Shown here piece after piece: positions 23,638 to 31,805 of a DNA stretch of 38,105 nt. The notes under the pieces are model-generated. The model was not told the DNA's origin. It saw only the letters and a program-made list of their open reading frames with translations, and made no database searches. This DNA is from Candidatus Firestoneibacteriota bacterium. Its GTDB lineage: Bacteria; Oederibacteriota; D2-FULL-39-29; CAIOVX01. The stretch covers positions 1-38,105 of the forward strand of contig CAIWWK010000055.1 of NCBI GenBank assembly GCA_903916325.1. The letters run 5' to 3'. The position numbers and the translations under genes were made by a program. Numbering within the stretch: position 1 is the first letter of the stretch; each line of letters begins with the position of its first letter.

Positions 23638-24561
23638 ATGACACCACAACAGCAGAAATGGGCGGCAATAATCCTCGGCGTTGGCGCCGCCATATTTTGC
23701 TATGTATATTTTCTTTACCTTCCGCTTTCCGAACAGATAAGCGTCCTCAATAAAGACTTGGCGAAGAAACAACAGGAACTTGACGACGCCAAGGTAAAAG
23801 TAAAACAAATGGATATGCTTAAGGCGCAGAATATAGATCTTGAACGGGATCTTAATTTCACCAGGAAGAGGCTTGCAAAGAACGATGACCAGCCCGGAAT
23901 AATAAAAGAAATCAGCAGAGTCGCGGCAGAGAAGAATGTTGCCATTATGTCCCTTGAGTTCCAAAAGACCGCGCCCGGGCCAAAGGGATTTTATTCAGAG
24001 ATACCTATCAAACTTAGCGTTATCTCCGATTACACCGCTTTCGGCCAGTTCCTGACCGGGCTTGGTTATTCTACCAGGCTTATAAACTGTTTTGACTGCC
24101 AGTTCTCGGCGAACACGGATCAGAAAGGAAGCACCAGTGTTTCGGCAATGTTCAAGGCGTTCGTGCTCACCGGCGACCTTGAGTCCGGAGATAAAACCGC
24201 AAAAGAAGAGATAAATGAGAGAGCCATTGAGCCTCTATTTCGCTACACGCAGGAATCAGGCAAAGATCCGTTCAAATCTCTGTCCGGCAACGAGCTGCAG
24301 CAGGTTGCTTCGGAGCTCAACATTATGTCGCTCCGGCTTGAGAGCGTTGTCGTGCTCAGCAAGACCAAACTCGCCGTTCTTGTCGACGGCAGCAACGTGC
24401 CATATTATCTTATAGGCAGCAAACTTTACAACAAAGATAAAACTGAGGTTATAAAATACATAGAGGGAAGTTTTGATAGCGGGAGAGTTGAACTTAAGCA
24501 GACAGATCCGGTCTCGGGCAGTGTAAAACAGCGTTTGCTGGATATACCCGGGAACCGCTGA
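23638..24561 (+). CDS. pilO: Type IV pilus PilO fused to a PilP-like domain
   Basis: The N-terminal 200 residues are PilO: one membrane helix (KWAAIILGVGAAIFCYVYFLYLPL), a coiled coil and the ferredoxin-like domain containing PIKLSVISDYTAFGQFLTGLGYSTRLIN. From residue 209 the sequence KDPFKSLSG opens a region with NIMSLRLESVVVLSKTKLAVLVDGSNVPYYLIGSKLYN. It resembles PilP, the lipoprotein that joins PilNO to the PilQ secretin and carries an RDPF motif followed by a beta-domain. No separate pilP lies between this gene and pilQ, so a PilO-PilP fusion is the simplest reading; the PilP part would lack its lipid anchor. GGAAGG precedes the ATG. Confidence 0.87.
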   Translation: MTPQQQKWAAIILGVGAAIFCYVYFLYLPLSEQISVLNKDLAKKQQELDDAKVKVKQMDMLKAQNIDLERDLNFTRKRLAKNDDQPGIIKEISRVAAEKNVAIMSLEFQKTAPGPKGFYSEIPIKLSVISDYTAFGQFLTGLGYSTRLINCFDCQFSANTDQKGSTSVSAMFKAFVLTGDLESGDKTAKEEINERAIEPLFRYTQESGKDPFKSLSGNELQQVASELNIMSLRLESVVVLSKTKLAVLVDGSNVPYYLIGSKLYNKDKTEVIKYIEGSFDSGRVELKQTDPVSGSVKQRLLDIPGNR

Positions 24562-24611
24562 AGCATTTAATAATTTTCGTGGCGTTAAGCGCCGATATTA
24601 AGGAGAGAATC

Positions 24612-26348
24612 ATGAAAATCATAAAACTTATCGGGCTCTCGGGAGTGCTGCTTGCCGGCGCGTTATTCGCGCAGGATACGGCTCAGCTCGGCAAGATATC
24701 GGCCTCAGGCGACATGAAAGAGGTGAAGATTTCCGTTCCCATCCAGAAGGGAGATGCTGCAGCCAGTCCTTCTAAAACAAACGCCGCGGTGATTCTGGAT
24801 GTGCTTCCGGCTGTCCTTTCGGCTGCCGGTGAGGAAAAACAAGCGGCAGGGATGCTTGTCACAAAGATAAAATCGGAACAGTACGATAAAACGGTAGTGC
24901 GTTATACTCTTTTTACCTCGGTTCCTTCCGATTTTACCGCTGTCACGGAAAAAGGCAGGATAGTTATTCTGATTAAGCCTTCAATTGTTAAAGCAGAAGT
25001 GCCAAAGCCTGCGGGAACGAAACCTGTTTCCGCAAAACCTGCTGAAGTAGCTCCCGCGGAAGAGCCCCAGTCCTCAATGGATAAGATGACCCAGGTCGCA
25101 GGGGACGAGGTCGCTAAGACCGAGAAAAAGAACTCCGATTCAGAGCTTGTTTTAGGGCATGTTGTCGGCAAGAAAGGAAACATTGACCAGATTGTGGAAC
25201 ACATAAATATATTGAACGCGGACCTGCCTTCGCTTCTGAACATGCTTTGCACCGAGGCAGGTTTCAATCTTGTGACCAGCAAGAGCATCAGCGGGAATAT
25301 TCCAAGTATTCAGCTGAGCAATGTTACGCTCAGGAAGGTTCTTGACCTAATCCTGAAGCAGAACGGCTACGCTTATGAGATAGAAGGCAACATTATCAGG
25401 ATTGCAACGCCGGCTGAGATAAACACAGAAGCAGAATCGGCGCTTCTGGAGACGCGGACCTACGGATTGAGTTTTGCGAAAGCAGCTATAGTGGTCGGGA
25501 CCATTCAGCCGTTCCTCAGTTCCAAAGGAAAGATTCAGGCTGATGCCAGGACCAACGCGCTTATTGTTACAGACATTTCCAAGAAACAGGAGGAAGTGGC
25601 CGACCTGGTAAAAAAACTTGACGCGAAGACTGCGCAGGTCAGCATAGAAGCAAAATTGCTCGATATTAACTATACCGCCGAACAGAATCTCGGCATAAGG
25701 TGGGACATCGAAGGAGGAGGACAGCACAGCCCGATTGGGACAGACATTTATCCTCCCGCCGGCAACTCGGTTTTCCGCGGCACGGTTGCTCCTCCGCAGG
25801 CGACGACCTCAAACGCCGGAACATTGCAATTCGGCGTGGCAGGCAGCACCAACTTCTGGGCCAGCCTGAACGTGCTTATTCAGAACAATGACGCTAATGT
25901 CAAGGCCAGTCCCAGAATCACAACGTTGGATAATACAACTGCCACCATGAATATATCGCAGGCCTACCCGTACCTTTCTTCCTACAATCAGTCAACGGGC
26001 GTGGCGAGCTATTCCTCCGTGGACGCGGGCGTTACGCTTTCGGTTACTCCGCAGGTTAACAGGAATGGTTTTATAACCCTGCAGGTGATACCGACCGTAA
26101 GTTCTGTCGTAAATCCGGGGCCGCCGCCGGTTGTTGATTCCCGTACTGCCTCGACTACCGTGCTTGTCAAGGACGGAGAGACGCTGGTGATCGGCGGAAT
26201 GCTTAGGGACGATGAAACAATAACGACGGCGAAAGTTCCGATACTGGGAGACATACCGCTGCTCGGAGCCCTGCTTTTCCAGAGCAGGTATACGAAGGTC
26301 ACGAAGAGAGACCTTGTGGTTCTTATCACGCCGCGTATACTGGAATAG
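24612..26348 (+). CDS. pilQ: Type IV pilus secretin PilQ
   Basis: The 578-residue outer-membrane secretin has a signal peptide (MKIIKLIGLSGVLLAGALFAQ) and an N-terminal AMIN-like beta domain (about 25-120). A Lys/Pro/Ala-rich linker (130-165) follows, then an N0/STN domain (about 195-260), one Secretin_N domain (TYGLSFAKAAIVVGTIQPFL) and the secretin core ending VPILGDIPLLGALLFQSRYT...LVVLITPRI. I take ATG 24612 (AAGGAGAG at good spacing) over the track's upstream 24579, so the signal peptide is N-terminal. Only one Secretin_N is present. A small GGCG-TTAAG-CGCC hairpin (24581-24593) lies just ahead. A strong terminator closes the operon. Confidence 0.95.
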   Translation: MKIIKLIGLSGVLLAGALFAQDTAQLGKISASGDMKEVKISVPIQKGDAAASPSKTNAAVILDVLPAVLSAAGEEKQAAGMLVTKIKSEQYDKTVVRYTLFTSVPSDFTAVTEKGRIVILIKPSIVKAEVPKPAGTKPVSAKPAEVAPAEEPQSSMDKMTQVAGDEVAKTEKKNSDSELVLGHVVGKKGNIDQIVEHINILNADLPSLLNMLCTEAGFNLVTSKSISGNIPSIQLSNVTLRKVLDLILKQNGYAYEIEGNIIRIATPAEINTEAESALLETRTYGLSFAKAAIVVGTIQPFLSSKGKIQADARTNALIVTDISKKQEEVADLVKKLDAKTAQVSIEAKLLDINYTAEQNLGIRWDIEGGGQHSPIGTDIYPPAGNSVFRGTVAPPQATTSNAGTLQFGVAGSTNFWASLNVLIQNNDANVKASPRITTLDNTTATMNISQAYPYLSSYNQSTGVASYSSVDAGVTLSVTPQVNRNGFITLQVIPTVSSVVNPGPPPVVDSRTASTTVLVKDGETLVIGGMLRDDETITTAKVPILGDIPLLGALLFQSRYTKVTKRDLVVLITPRILE

Positions 26349-26370
26349 GTTTTTTTTCAAGAGAATCCTG

Positions 26371-26405
26371 ACAGCCTGCCTGCGTGAGCTTGCAGGCTGT
26401 TTTTG
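26371..26405 (+). terminator. Rho-independent terminator after pilQ
   Basis: A perfect 9-bp stem, ACAGCCTGC (26371-26379) with GCAGGCTGT (26392-26400), a 12-base loop and a T-run through 26404. Confidence 0.92.
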
Positions 26406-26410
26406 TAAAT

Positions 26411-26444
26411 GATTACACAGATTAGAAAAAGAGATTACGCGGAT
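26411..26444 (+). repeat. Imperfect direct repeat of a GATTACRCRGAT motif
   Basis: GATTACACAGAT (26411-26422) and GATTACGCGGAT (26433-26444) differ at two positions, with an A-rich spacer. Similar GATTACACGGATTA-type intergenic repeats are found in several unrelated bacterial genomes. Confidence 0.5.
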
Positions 26445-26492
26445 CAGGTCTGACTGTTTCTATCCTGTGAGATGTGTTTAAAAGGAGAATTT

Positions 26493-27617
26493 ATGCTGAA
26501 TTTCAGGACAGCCGGGGAATCTCACGGGAAAGCGCTTATAGCGCTGGTTGAAGGCGTCCCTGCGGGTTTAAAACTGGATGTTAATCAAATAAATACGGAA
26601 CTGAATCGGCGTCAGAAAGGCTACGGGCGGGGCGGGCGAATGCTCATTGAGAAAGACAGGGCTGAAATTCTTTCAGGCCTCCGCAGGGGTGTTACGCTCG
26701 GAAGCCCGATAACCATTATTATACCAAATAAAGATGAAAGGATTGACTCCGCGCCGGAGGTATTGGTCCCGAGGCCCGGACACGCGGACCTTGCGGGCGC
26801 CTTAAAGTACGGGACTCGCGACGCCAGGGATATTCTTGAGAGGGCCAGCGCCAGGGAGACGGCGGCGAGGGTCGCGGCCGGGTCGGTCGCAAAACAGATA
26901 CTGGCGCGTTTCAATGTGCGCGTGTTTGGGCATGTGATCTCTATCGGGCAGGCGTTCTGTGACTGCCGCGGCCTTGGTTCCAAGGATATTGCGGCGATTT
27001 GCGCTTCCGATGTAAGCTGCCCGGATAAGAAAGCCGCGATAAGGATGAGGGCCGAGATAGACTCGGCCGCAAAGAAAAAAGACACTGTAGGCGGCGTATT
27101 CGAATTGATTGCGGAGAATGTGCCGCCCGGGCTTGGTTCCCATGTCCAGTGGGATTCCAAACTTGACGGGAAGATTGCGAGAGCCATCCTTAGCATACAG
27201 GCGGTTAAAGGCGTTGAGTTCGGCGCGGGTTTCGCTTCCGCTCTGATACCGGGCTCGCGCCTGCATGACGCTATCAGGAGATTCGGGAAAAAAATAGTCC
27301 GCGGGAGTAATAACGCCGGAGGTATTGAAGGCGGGATGTCTAACGGCTCCGATATTATCGTCAGGGCCGCGATGAAGCCTATAGCGACGCTTTATTCCCC
27401 GCTTGAGTCCTTTAATCTTTCTACCGGAAAGAAAGCTCCGGCGTCGGTGGAGCGTTCTGACATCTGCGCGGTCCCGGCCGCCTGCGTGGTCGGCGAGGCC
27501 GCTCTGGCGTTTGAGCTGGCGCGCGCTATGCTGGAGAAGACCGGCGGAGATTCTATCAGGGAGGCTGAGAGGAACATGAACAGCTACTTGAAGCAGATAG
27601 AGAGCATGATAGGATGA
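26493..27617 (+). CDS. aroC: Chorismate synthase
   Basis: The 374-residue enzyme makes chorismate from 5-enolpyruvylshikimate 3-phosphate and needs reduced FMN. Family motifs appear in order: TAGESHGKAL with the first catalytic His, RRQKGYGRGGRM, RPGHADLAGALKYGTRDARDILERASARETAARV with the second His, NAGGIEGGMSNG and RSDICAVPA. I use ATG 26493 (AAAAGGAGA upstream) instead of the track's 26472, because MLNFRTAGESHG is the family start. It overlaps aroK by ATGA. It follows the pilus genes, echoing the pilMNOPQ-aroK-aroB linkage of gammaproteobacteria. Confidence 0.97.
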   Translation: MLNFRTAGESHGKALIALVEGVPAGLKLDVNQINTELNRRQKGYGRGGRMLIEKDRAEILSGLRRGVTLGSPITIIIPNKDERIDSAPEVLVPRPGHADLAGALKYGTRDARDILERASARETAARVAAGSVAKQILARFNVRVFGHVISIGQAFCDCRGLGSKDIAAICASDVSCPDKKAAIRMRAEIDSAAKKKDTVGGVFELIAENVPPGLGSHVQWDSKLDGKIARAILSIQAVKGVEFGAGFASALIPGSRLHDAIRRFGKKIVRGSNNAGGIEGGMSNGSDIIVRAAMKPIATLYSPLESFNLSTGKKAPASVERSDICAVPAACVVGEAALAFELARAMLEKTGGDSIREAERNMNSYLKQIESMIG

Positions 27618-28120
27618 AAAATGCGGTTTTGCTCGGCATAATGGCTTCCGGCAAGACCTCTGCGGGGAAAATACTTGCCAAGAAACTATCTTTTTGTTTT
27701 TTTGATTCAGATCAGCTTGCCGAAAAAATCGAAGGGATGAGCATAAAGGAAATATTCGAGAAGAAGGGCGAAGCGTATTTCCGCAGACTTGAAAAGAAAG
27801 TGCTTTCAGGGCTTTCTAAAGAAAAGAACGCGGTGATAGCGGCGGGCGGAGGCGCCATAAAGGATGGCGCGAATGTCAGGGCGCTGAAAAAAAACGGCGT
27901 GATTGTCTGCCTGCTTTCTTCGCCTGAGGCGATACTCAAAAGAACGGGAAAGGGGCGCTTAAGGCCTCTTCTGAACTCCGGAGACAGGAAGGAAAAAGTT
28001 GAAACGCTGATCAGGGAACGCTTCCCGCTTTACGCAAAGCACGCGGATATCCTGCTTGACACGTCAAAGCTTACGCCGAAAAGCACGGCGGAAGCCGTTC
28101 TTGGACTGCTTTCATATTAA
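27614..28120 (+). CDS. aroK: Shikimate kinase
   Basis: The 168-residue P-loop kinase phosphorylates shikimate. Walker A is GIMASGKT (residues 8-15), the shikimate-binding Asp lies in FFDSDQLAEKIEG (D33), with FRRLEKKVL carrying the conserved Arg. AAGGGAIKDG supplies the Gly-rich substrate loop, and KRTGKGRLRPLL is the lid with its essential Arg. Length is normal. It overlaps aroC by 4 bases. With aroC this gives two shikimate-pathway steps; the EPSP synthase acting between them is not here. Confidence 0.95.
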   Translation: MKNAVLLGIMASGKTSAGKILAKKLSFCFFDSDQLAEKIEGMSIKEIFEKKGEAYFRRLEKKVLSGLSKEKNAVIAAGGGAIKDGANVRALKKNGVIVCLLSSPEAILKRTGKGRLRPLLNSGDRKEKVETLIRERFPLYAKHADILLDTSKLTPKSTAEAVLGLLSY

Positions 28121-28129
28121 ATTCTATTG

Positions 28130-28138
28130 TGTTATCAT
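28130..28138 (+). promoter_or_regulatory. Extended -10 promoter for the TPR/YfhO operon
   Basis: TGT followed by TATCAT (28133-28138) forms an extended -10; the best -35 at 17 bases (TTTCAT, 28110-28115) is poor. The expected +1 near 28145 is only about 3 bases from ATG 28148, with no ribosome-binding site, so a leaderless mRNA is likely. Confidence 0.45.
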
Positions 28139-28147
28139 AGGCTAACT

Positions 28148-28807
28148 ATGGACAGAGACACCGAAATAGAAATAGAAGAGTACCGCAAAAAACTTGCCGA
28201 TAATCCTGCAAGCCTCATATTCCTGCCTCTTGCAGATCTTTTCCGCAAGAACCGGCTGTATGACGAAGCCATAGAAACTTGCGCCAAAGGCCTTTCCTTT
28301 CACCCTGATTATATAAGCGCCAGGCTCTTTCTTGCAAAAATACGCCTTGAACAGAATATGCCTGCCGAGGCAGCGGAAGAACTGAAAAAGATAACAGAGA
28401 TAGATCCGGACAACATAATGGCGCACACGATGCTGGAAGGAATCTACCGCCAGTCCGGAAGTCCGGAGCTGGCAAATGCCGCCGTGAAAAAAATTAACTC
28501 GATAGCCTCAACGCCGCCGGAAGCCTCGCTTGAAAAAAACCCAGGGATGGAGACGGTTACTATGGCGGAAGTCTATTTCAAACAGGGTCTGCTTGACGAG
28601 GCTATGGGAGTTTACGAGAAAATAGTTAAACGAAACCCGCTTGACGTCAACGCTTCCTCGAGGCTGCAGGAATTGCGTTCTCTCAAGGAAGAAGAGTTTA
28701 AAAGCTTCCGGAATAAGAAAGACCGCCTTCTTTCAGAACTTAAAGAACTCCGTGAAACCATCCGTCAGGCGGACGAGCAGATCGCCGGGCTGGAGAAGGA
28801 GCTTTGA
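28148..28807 (+). CDS. Tetratricopeptide repeat protein with C-terminal coiled coil
   Basis: From ATG 28148 the product has 219 residues and no signal peptide. About four TPR-like helix pairs are visible, such as PLADLFRKNRLYDEAIETCAKGLSFHP, ARLFLAKIRLEQNMPAEAAEELKKITEIDPDN and AEVYFKQGLLDEAMGVYEKIVKRNP. The last 50 residues are a charged coiled coil (LLSELKELRETIRQADEQIAGLEKEL). It is a cytoplasmic protein-interaction scaffold of unknown partner. The track's TTG start (28127) would place the -10 box within the coding region, so I use the ATG. It overlaps the YfhO gene by TTGA. Confidence 0.8.
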   Translation: MDRDTEIEIEEYRKKLADNPASLIFLPLADLFRKNRLYDEAIETCAKGLSFHPDYISARLFLAKIRLEQNMPAEAAEELKKITEIDPDNIMAHTMLEGIYRQSGSPELANAAVKKINSIASTPPEASLEKNPGMETVTMAEVYFKQGLLDEAMGVYEKIVKRNPLDVNASSRLQELRSLKEEEFKSFRNKKDRLLSELKELRETIRQADEQIAGLEKEL

Positions 28808-31083
28808 AAAAGCACGAAATTCTTCCGGCCGCCCTGACTGTTTCCATCTTTATAGCGCTTTTCTGGGCCGGTTTGTTCTTTACGGGCAGAATGCCTTTTT
28901 TTCGCGACAGTTTCCTTCAATTTTACCCGTGGCAGGAATTTGCGTCTGCTTCCGTTCGCGCGGGTGAGATTCCTCTCTGGAATCCGTATTCAATGTGCGG
29001 AACGCCTTTTCTTGCAAACCTCCAATCCGCGGTTTTTTATCCTCTGAAGGCTCTATTTTATATAATGCCGTATGCTCAGGCTTTTAAGACGTTTTTCTTT
29101 CTAAACATGCTCCTTGGGGCGTTCTTTACCTTTGCGCTGGCCAGAAGCTATAAACTTTCTGTTTGGGCGGCTCTTTTGGCTTCCCTTGTTTTTGCGCTTA
29201 ACGGACATCTGTCTAACAGACTGGAATTTATGAGCGTTTTCGCGGCTTCGGTCTGGCTGCCCCTTTCTGTGCTGGCTTTCAAGAAGTTCAACGAGGAGGG
29301 GAAAACTGTCTGGTTCCTCGCGCTTGCGTTCTCGCTTGCCATGCAGATATTTGCCGGCAGCGCGCAGATCTTCCTATACACTTTCATGCTCCTTTCGCTA
29401 TACATGCTGTACTTCGCAATTACCGGAAAGAAGTGGTTGAAAAGTTCGCTTTTTCTCATTGGTGCGGCCCTGCTTGCCCTGCTTTTCTCGGCAGCGCAGT
29501 TCTTCCCGTTTTGCGAGTACGTTTTTAACTCTACCAGAGCCGCAGGATTCAATCTAAGCGATACCGCGGGTTTATCCCTGCCGTTCTCTCATCTGGCGGG
29601 ATTTATCTTCCCTGATGTTTTCGGAAATCCTGCTGTTTCGTCCTATATTCAAACGGGTAAACTTCAGTACTGGGCTGCCGCGCTTTATTGCGGGCTCCTG
29701 CCTTTTATCTTTGCTTTCTTTTACGGGATTGACAGGAAAAAACCGGAAACATATTTCTACCTGGCATCATTCCTGTTTTTCATTCTCTATGCGCTGGGGC
29801 CGTCCGCGCCTCTTTATTCAAACCTTTACAATGCGCTGCCTGTCTTCCGGTTCATAAGATATCCGGCAACCGCGCTCTTAGGCGCCATGCTCCCGCTTGC
29901 CGTCCTTTCCGCTTTCGGTTTTGATGCATTACTGAAAACCGCGGTGCGCAGGAAAACCGGGATTGTCCCTAAGCTTCCCTATCTGTTCTTTGCTTTCTTT
30001 ATTGTTGTGCTGCTGTACATTCTCTGCATTTTCAGGCCTTCCGGTCCCGGGCTTTTTGCGCTTGCAGCGCAGGCTGCCTGGGTTTCCCTGGCAGTTGCCG
30101 CGGGTTTTCTGATTCTTTTTACGCTTTACCGTAAGAAAATGATTGCCAGGGACGCCTTTGCCCTGCTTTTAGTCCTGCTGATTTTCACCGATCTTTTTTT
30201 CTACGGCAGCAGGAATAATCCCCTGTGCGGAGAGTCTGAGCTCACCGGCCGTTCCAAAGCGGCCGATATAATGAAGACAAGGGAGAGCGGCTGTTTCAGG
30301 TACGTTATTGAACCTGAAACACACAGGTTTATTCAGCGGAAGTACTTCAATGAGGGCGAGAACATCGAACCCATCCCCTACAATTCTTTTTTGTGGGAAA
30401 CAAAGAACCTGCTTTTTCAGAACCTGAATGTGAAAGAGCAGGTCAGCAACGCGAACGGCTACGATCCCATGCGGCCAAAAATTTCTGACCCGCTTATCTC
30501 AAAAATGATGGTAACTGCCGGAAACCGGATCGCAGATCTCTGTAATGTGAAATATATAATTTCCTACAGGGTATTCAGGGATGAAGTGTTAAAACAGGTC
30601 GGAAGGGCCGGTATGGCGAACATATACGAAAACACCAGGGTTATACCGCGGGCGTTTGTCCCAATGGCTTTAGAATTAAACGGGCCGGATATAACCGCTC
30701 GGGGGGTATTTGACCCGGAGAAAACGCTATTGTTTAACACGCGAGAGATAGTCAATGTCCCGTCCGTGATGTCCGGCACAGTTGAGATAACGGAATATGG
30801 GAACAGAAGGGTGCGGATGCTTGTCAAGTCTGATACCGGATGTTTTGCTGTATTGACAGATACCTGGTATCCCGGCTGGAAGGCATTTGTCGACTTTAAG
30901 GAAGCGGAAATCTACAGGGCGTACGGTGTGTTCCGGGCAGTTTATGTAAAACCGGGACTGCACAAGGTAACGTACAGTTATGAACCGCTCTCTTTCACTC
31001 TCGGTATTTGGGTCACTTTTGTTTCGCTTATTTCCTGCTGTTTCTGGGGAGGGGTAGCCTGGAAAAACCGTATCTTAGCATAA
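28804..31083 (+). CDS. YfhO-family polytopic membrane protein
   Basis: The 759-residue protein has about twelve membrane helices in its first 470 residues, then a mostly soluble extracytoplasmic region and one C-terminal helix. FFRDSFLQFYPWQEFASASVRAGEIPLWNPYSMCGTPFLANLQSAVFYPLKAL is the classical YfhO signature. The late motif YGNRRVRM...TDTWYPGWKAFVDFKE is also typical. YfhO proteins are GT-C-like and, in Firmicutes, help glycosylate lipoteichoic acid. The start is TTG 28804, overlapping the TPR stop, with AAGGAG just upstream. The next gene is an ALG5-like glycosyltransferase, a likely supplier of polyprenyl-phosphate sugar. Confidence 0.88.
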   Translation: MKKHEILPAALTVSIFIALFWAGLFFTGRMPFFRDSFLQFYPWQEFASASVRAGEIPLWNPYSMCGTPFLANLQSAVFYPLKALFYIMPYAQAFKTFFFLNMLLGAFFTFALARSYKLSVWAALLASLVFALNGHLSNRLEFMSVFAASVWLPLSVLAFKKFNEEGKTVWFLALAFSLAMQIFAGSAQIFLYTFMLLSLYMLYFAITGKKWLKSSLFLIGAALLALLFSAAQFFPFCEYVFNSTRAAGFNLSDTAGLSLPFSHLAGFIFPDVFGNPAVSSYIQTGKLQYWAAALYCGLLPFIFAFFYGIDRKKPETYFYLASFLFFILYALGPSAPLYSNLYNALPVFRFIRYPATALLGAMLPLAVLSAFGFDALLKTAVRRKTGIVPKLPYLFFAFFIVVLLYILCIFRPSGPGLFALAAQAAWVSLAVAAGFLILFTLYRKKMIARDAFALLLVLLIFTDLFFYGSRNNPLCGESELTGRSKAADIMKTRESGCFRYVIEPETHRFIQRKYFNEGENIEPIPYNSFLWETKNLLFQNLNVKEQVSNANGYDPMRPKISDPLISKMMVTAGNRIADLCNVKYIISYRVFRDEVLKQVGRAGMANIYENTRVIPRAFVPMALELNGPDITARGVFDPEKTLLFNTREIVNVPSVMSGTVEITEYGNRRVRMLVKSDTGCFAVLTDTWYPGWKAFVDFKEAEIYRAYGVFRAVYVKPGLHKVTYSYEPLSFTLGIWVTFVSLISCCFWGGVAWKNRILA

Positions 31084-31805
31084 TAATTCCCGCTTACAGG
31101 GAAGAAGACAGAATAATTGCCGCTCTCAAGGCAATCAATGAGCATTACTATAATACCGGCCTGAAGTATGAAGTTATAGTCATAGAGGACGGCGCGCGGG
31201 ACCGGACCGGCGAGTTGGTCCTGAAATTCTCCGCAAACAATCCGCATGTGCGCCTGCTTACGAACGAAAAAAACCTTGGGAAAGGCGGCGCGGTAAAGCG
31301 GGGAATGCTTGCGGCCGCGGGTGAATACATGCTCTTTGCCGATGCTGATATGTCAACGCCAATCGGGGAAGCCGAGAGGCTGCTGCCCTTCTTTTCCGAA
31401 GGGTTTGACGTGGTAATTGCCTCGCGGAGAGTGAAGGGCGCAAAGATCTCTGTTTTTCAGCCGCCGCTGCGCCGGCTTGCCGGCTGGTTTTTTCACAATA
31501 TCAGGAGGATGATAATCCTTCCGCGTATAAAAGACACGCAATGCGGTTTTAAATGCTTCACGGCTGCCGCTGCCCGGGAGATCTTCAGCCGGTCACAGAT
31601 AAACGGATTTGTCTTTGATGTTGAGGCGCTGGCAATAGCCAGAGGGCTCGGTTACAGGATAAAAGAGGTTCCGGTTAAATGGATTGACGACCGCAGGACC
31701 ACTCTTTCAGCGGCAAAACACGCATGGAATATTTTTATTGACCTGCTGAAGGTTAAGTACAGAAGCCTGTCCGGCAAATACAGCTTCAGGAAGAGAAAAA
31801 TATGA
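31059..31805 (+). CDS. ALG5-like family 2 glycosyltransferase, CTG start
   Basis: The family 2 enzyme probably makes a polyprenyl-phosphate hexose. Motifs: EKPYLSIIIPAYREEDRI at the N-terminus, VIEDGARD, the metal-binding FADADMSTPI (DxD), and IASRRVKGAKI...LPRIKDTQCGFKCF, the pattern of dolichyl-phosphate glucosyltransferases. The track starts at TTG 31008, which adds a hydrophobic stretch absent from the family and has no ribosome-binding site. CTG 31059 lies 6 bases after GGAGG (31048-31052) and gives the expected N-terminus, 248 residues. It overlaps YfhO by 25 bases and nfo by ATGA. No C-terminal membrane helices are seen. Confidence 0.88.
   Translation: MEKPYLSIIIPAYREEDRIIAALKAINEHYYNTGLKYEVIVIEDGARDRTGELVLKFSANNPHVRLLTNEKNLGKGGAVKRGMLAAAGEYMLFADADMSTPIGEAERLLPFFSEGFDVVIASRRVKGAKISVFQPPLRRLAGWFFHNIRRMIILPRIKDTQCGFKCFTAAAAREIFSRSQINGFVFDVEALAIARGLGYRIKEVPVKWIDDRRTTLSAAKHAWNIFIDLLKVKYRSLSGKYSFRKRKI

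Noticed and set aside
24612-26348. Type II secretion GspD instead of PilQ
   Set aside because: Gene context (pilM, pilN, pilO) and the AMIN-like N-terminus favour PilQ.
26621-27196. 191-codon antisense ORF in aroC
   Set aside because: Pure shadow of conserved chorismate synthase codons.
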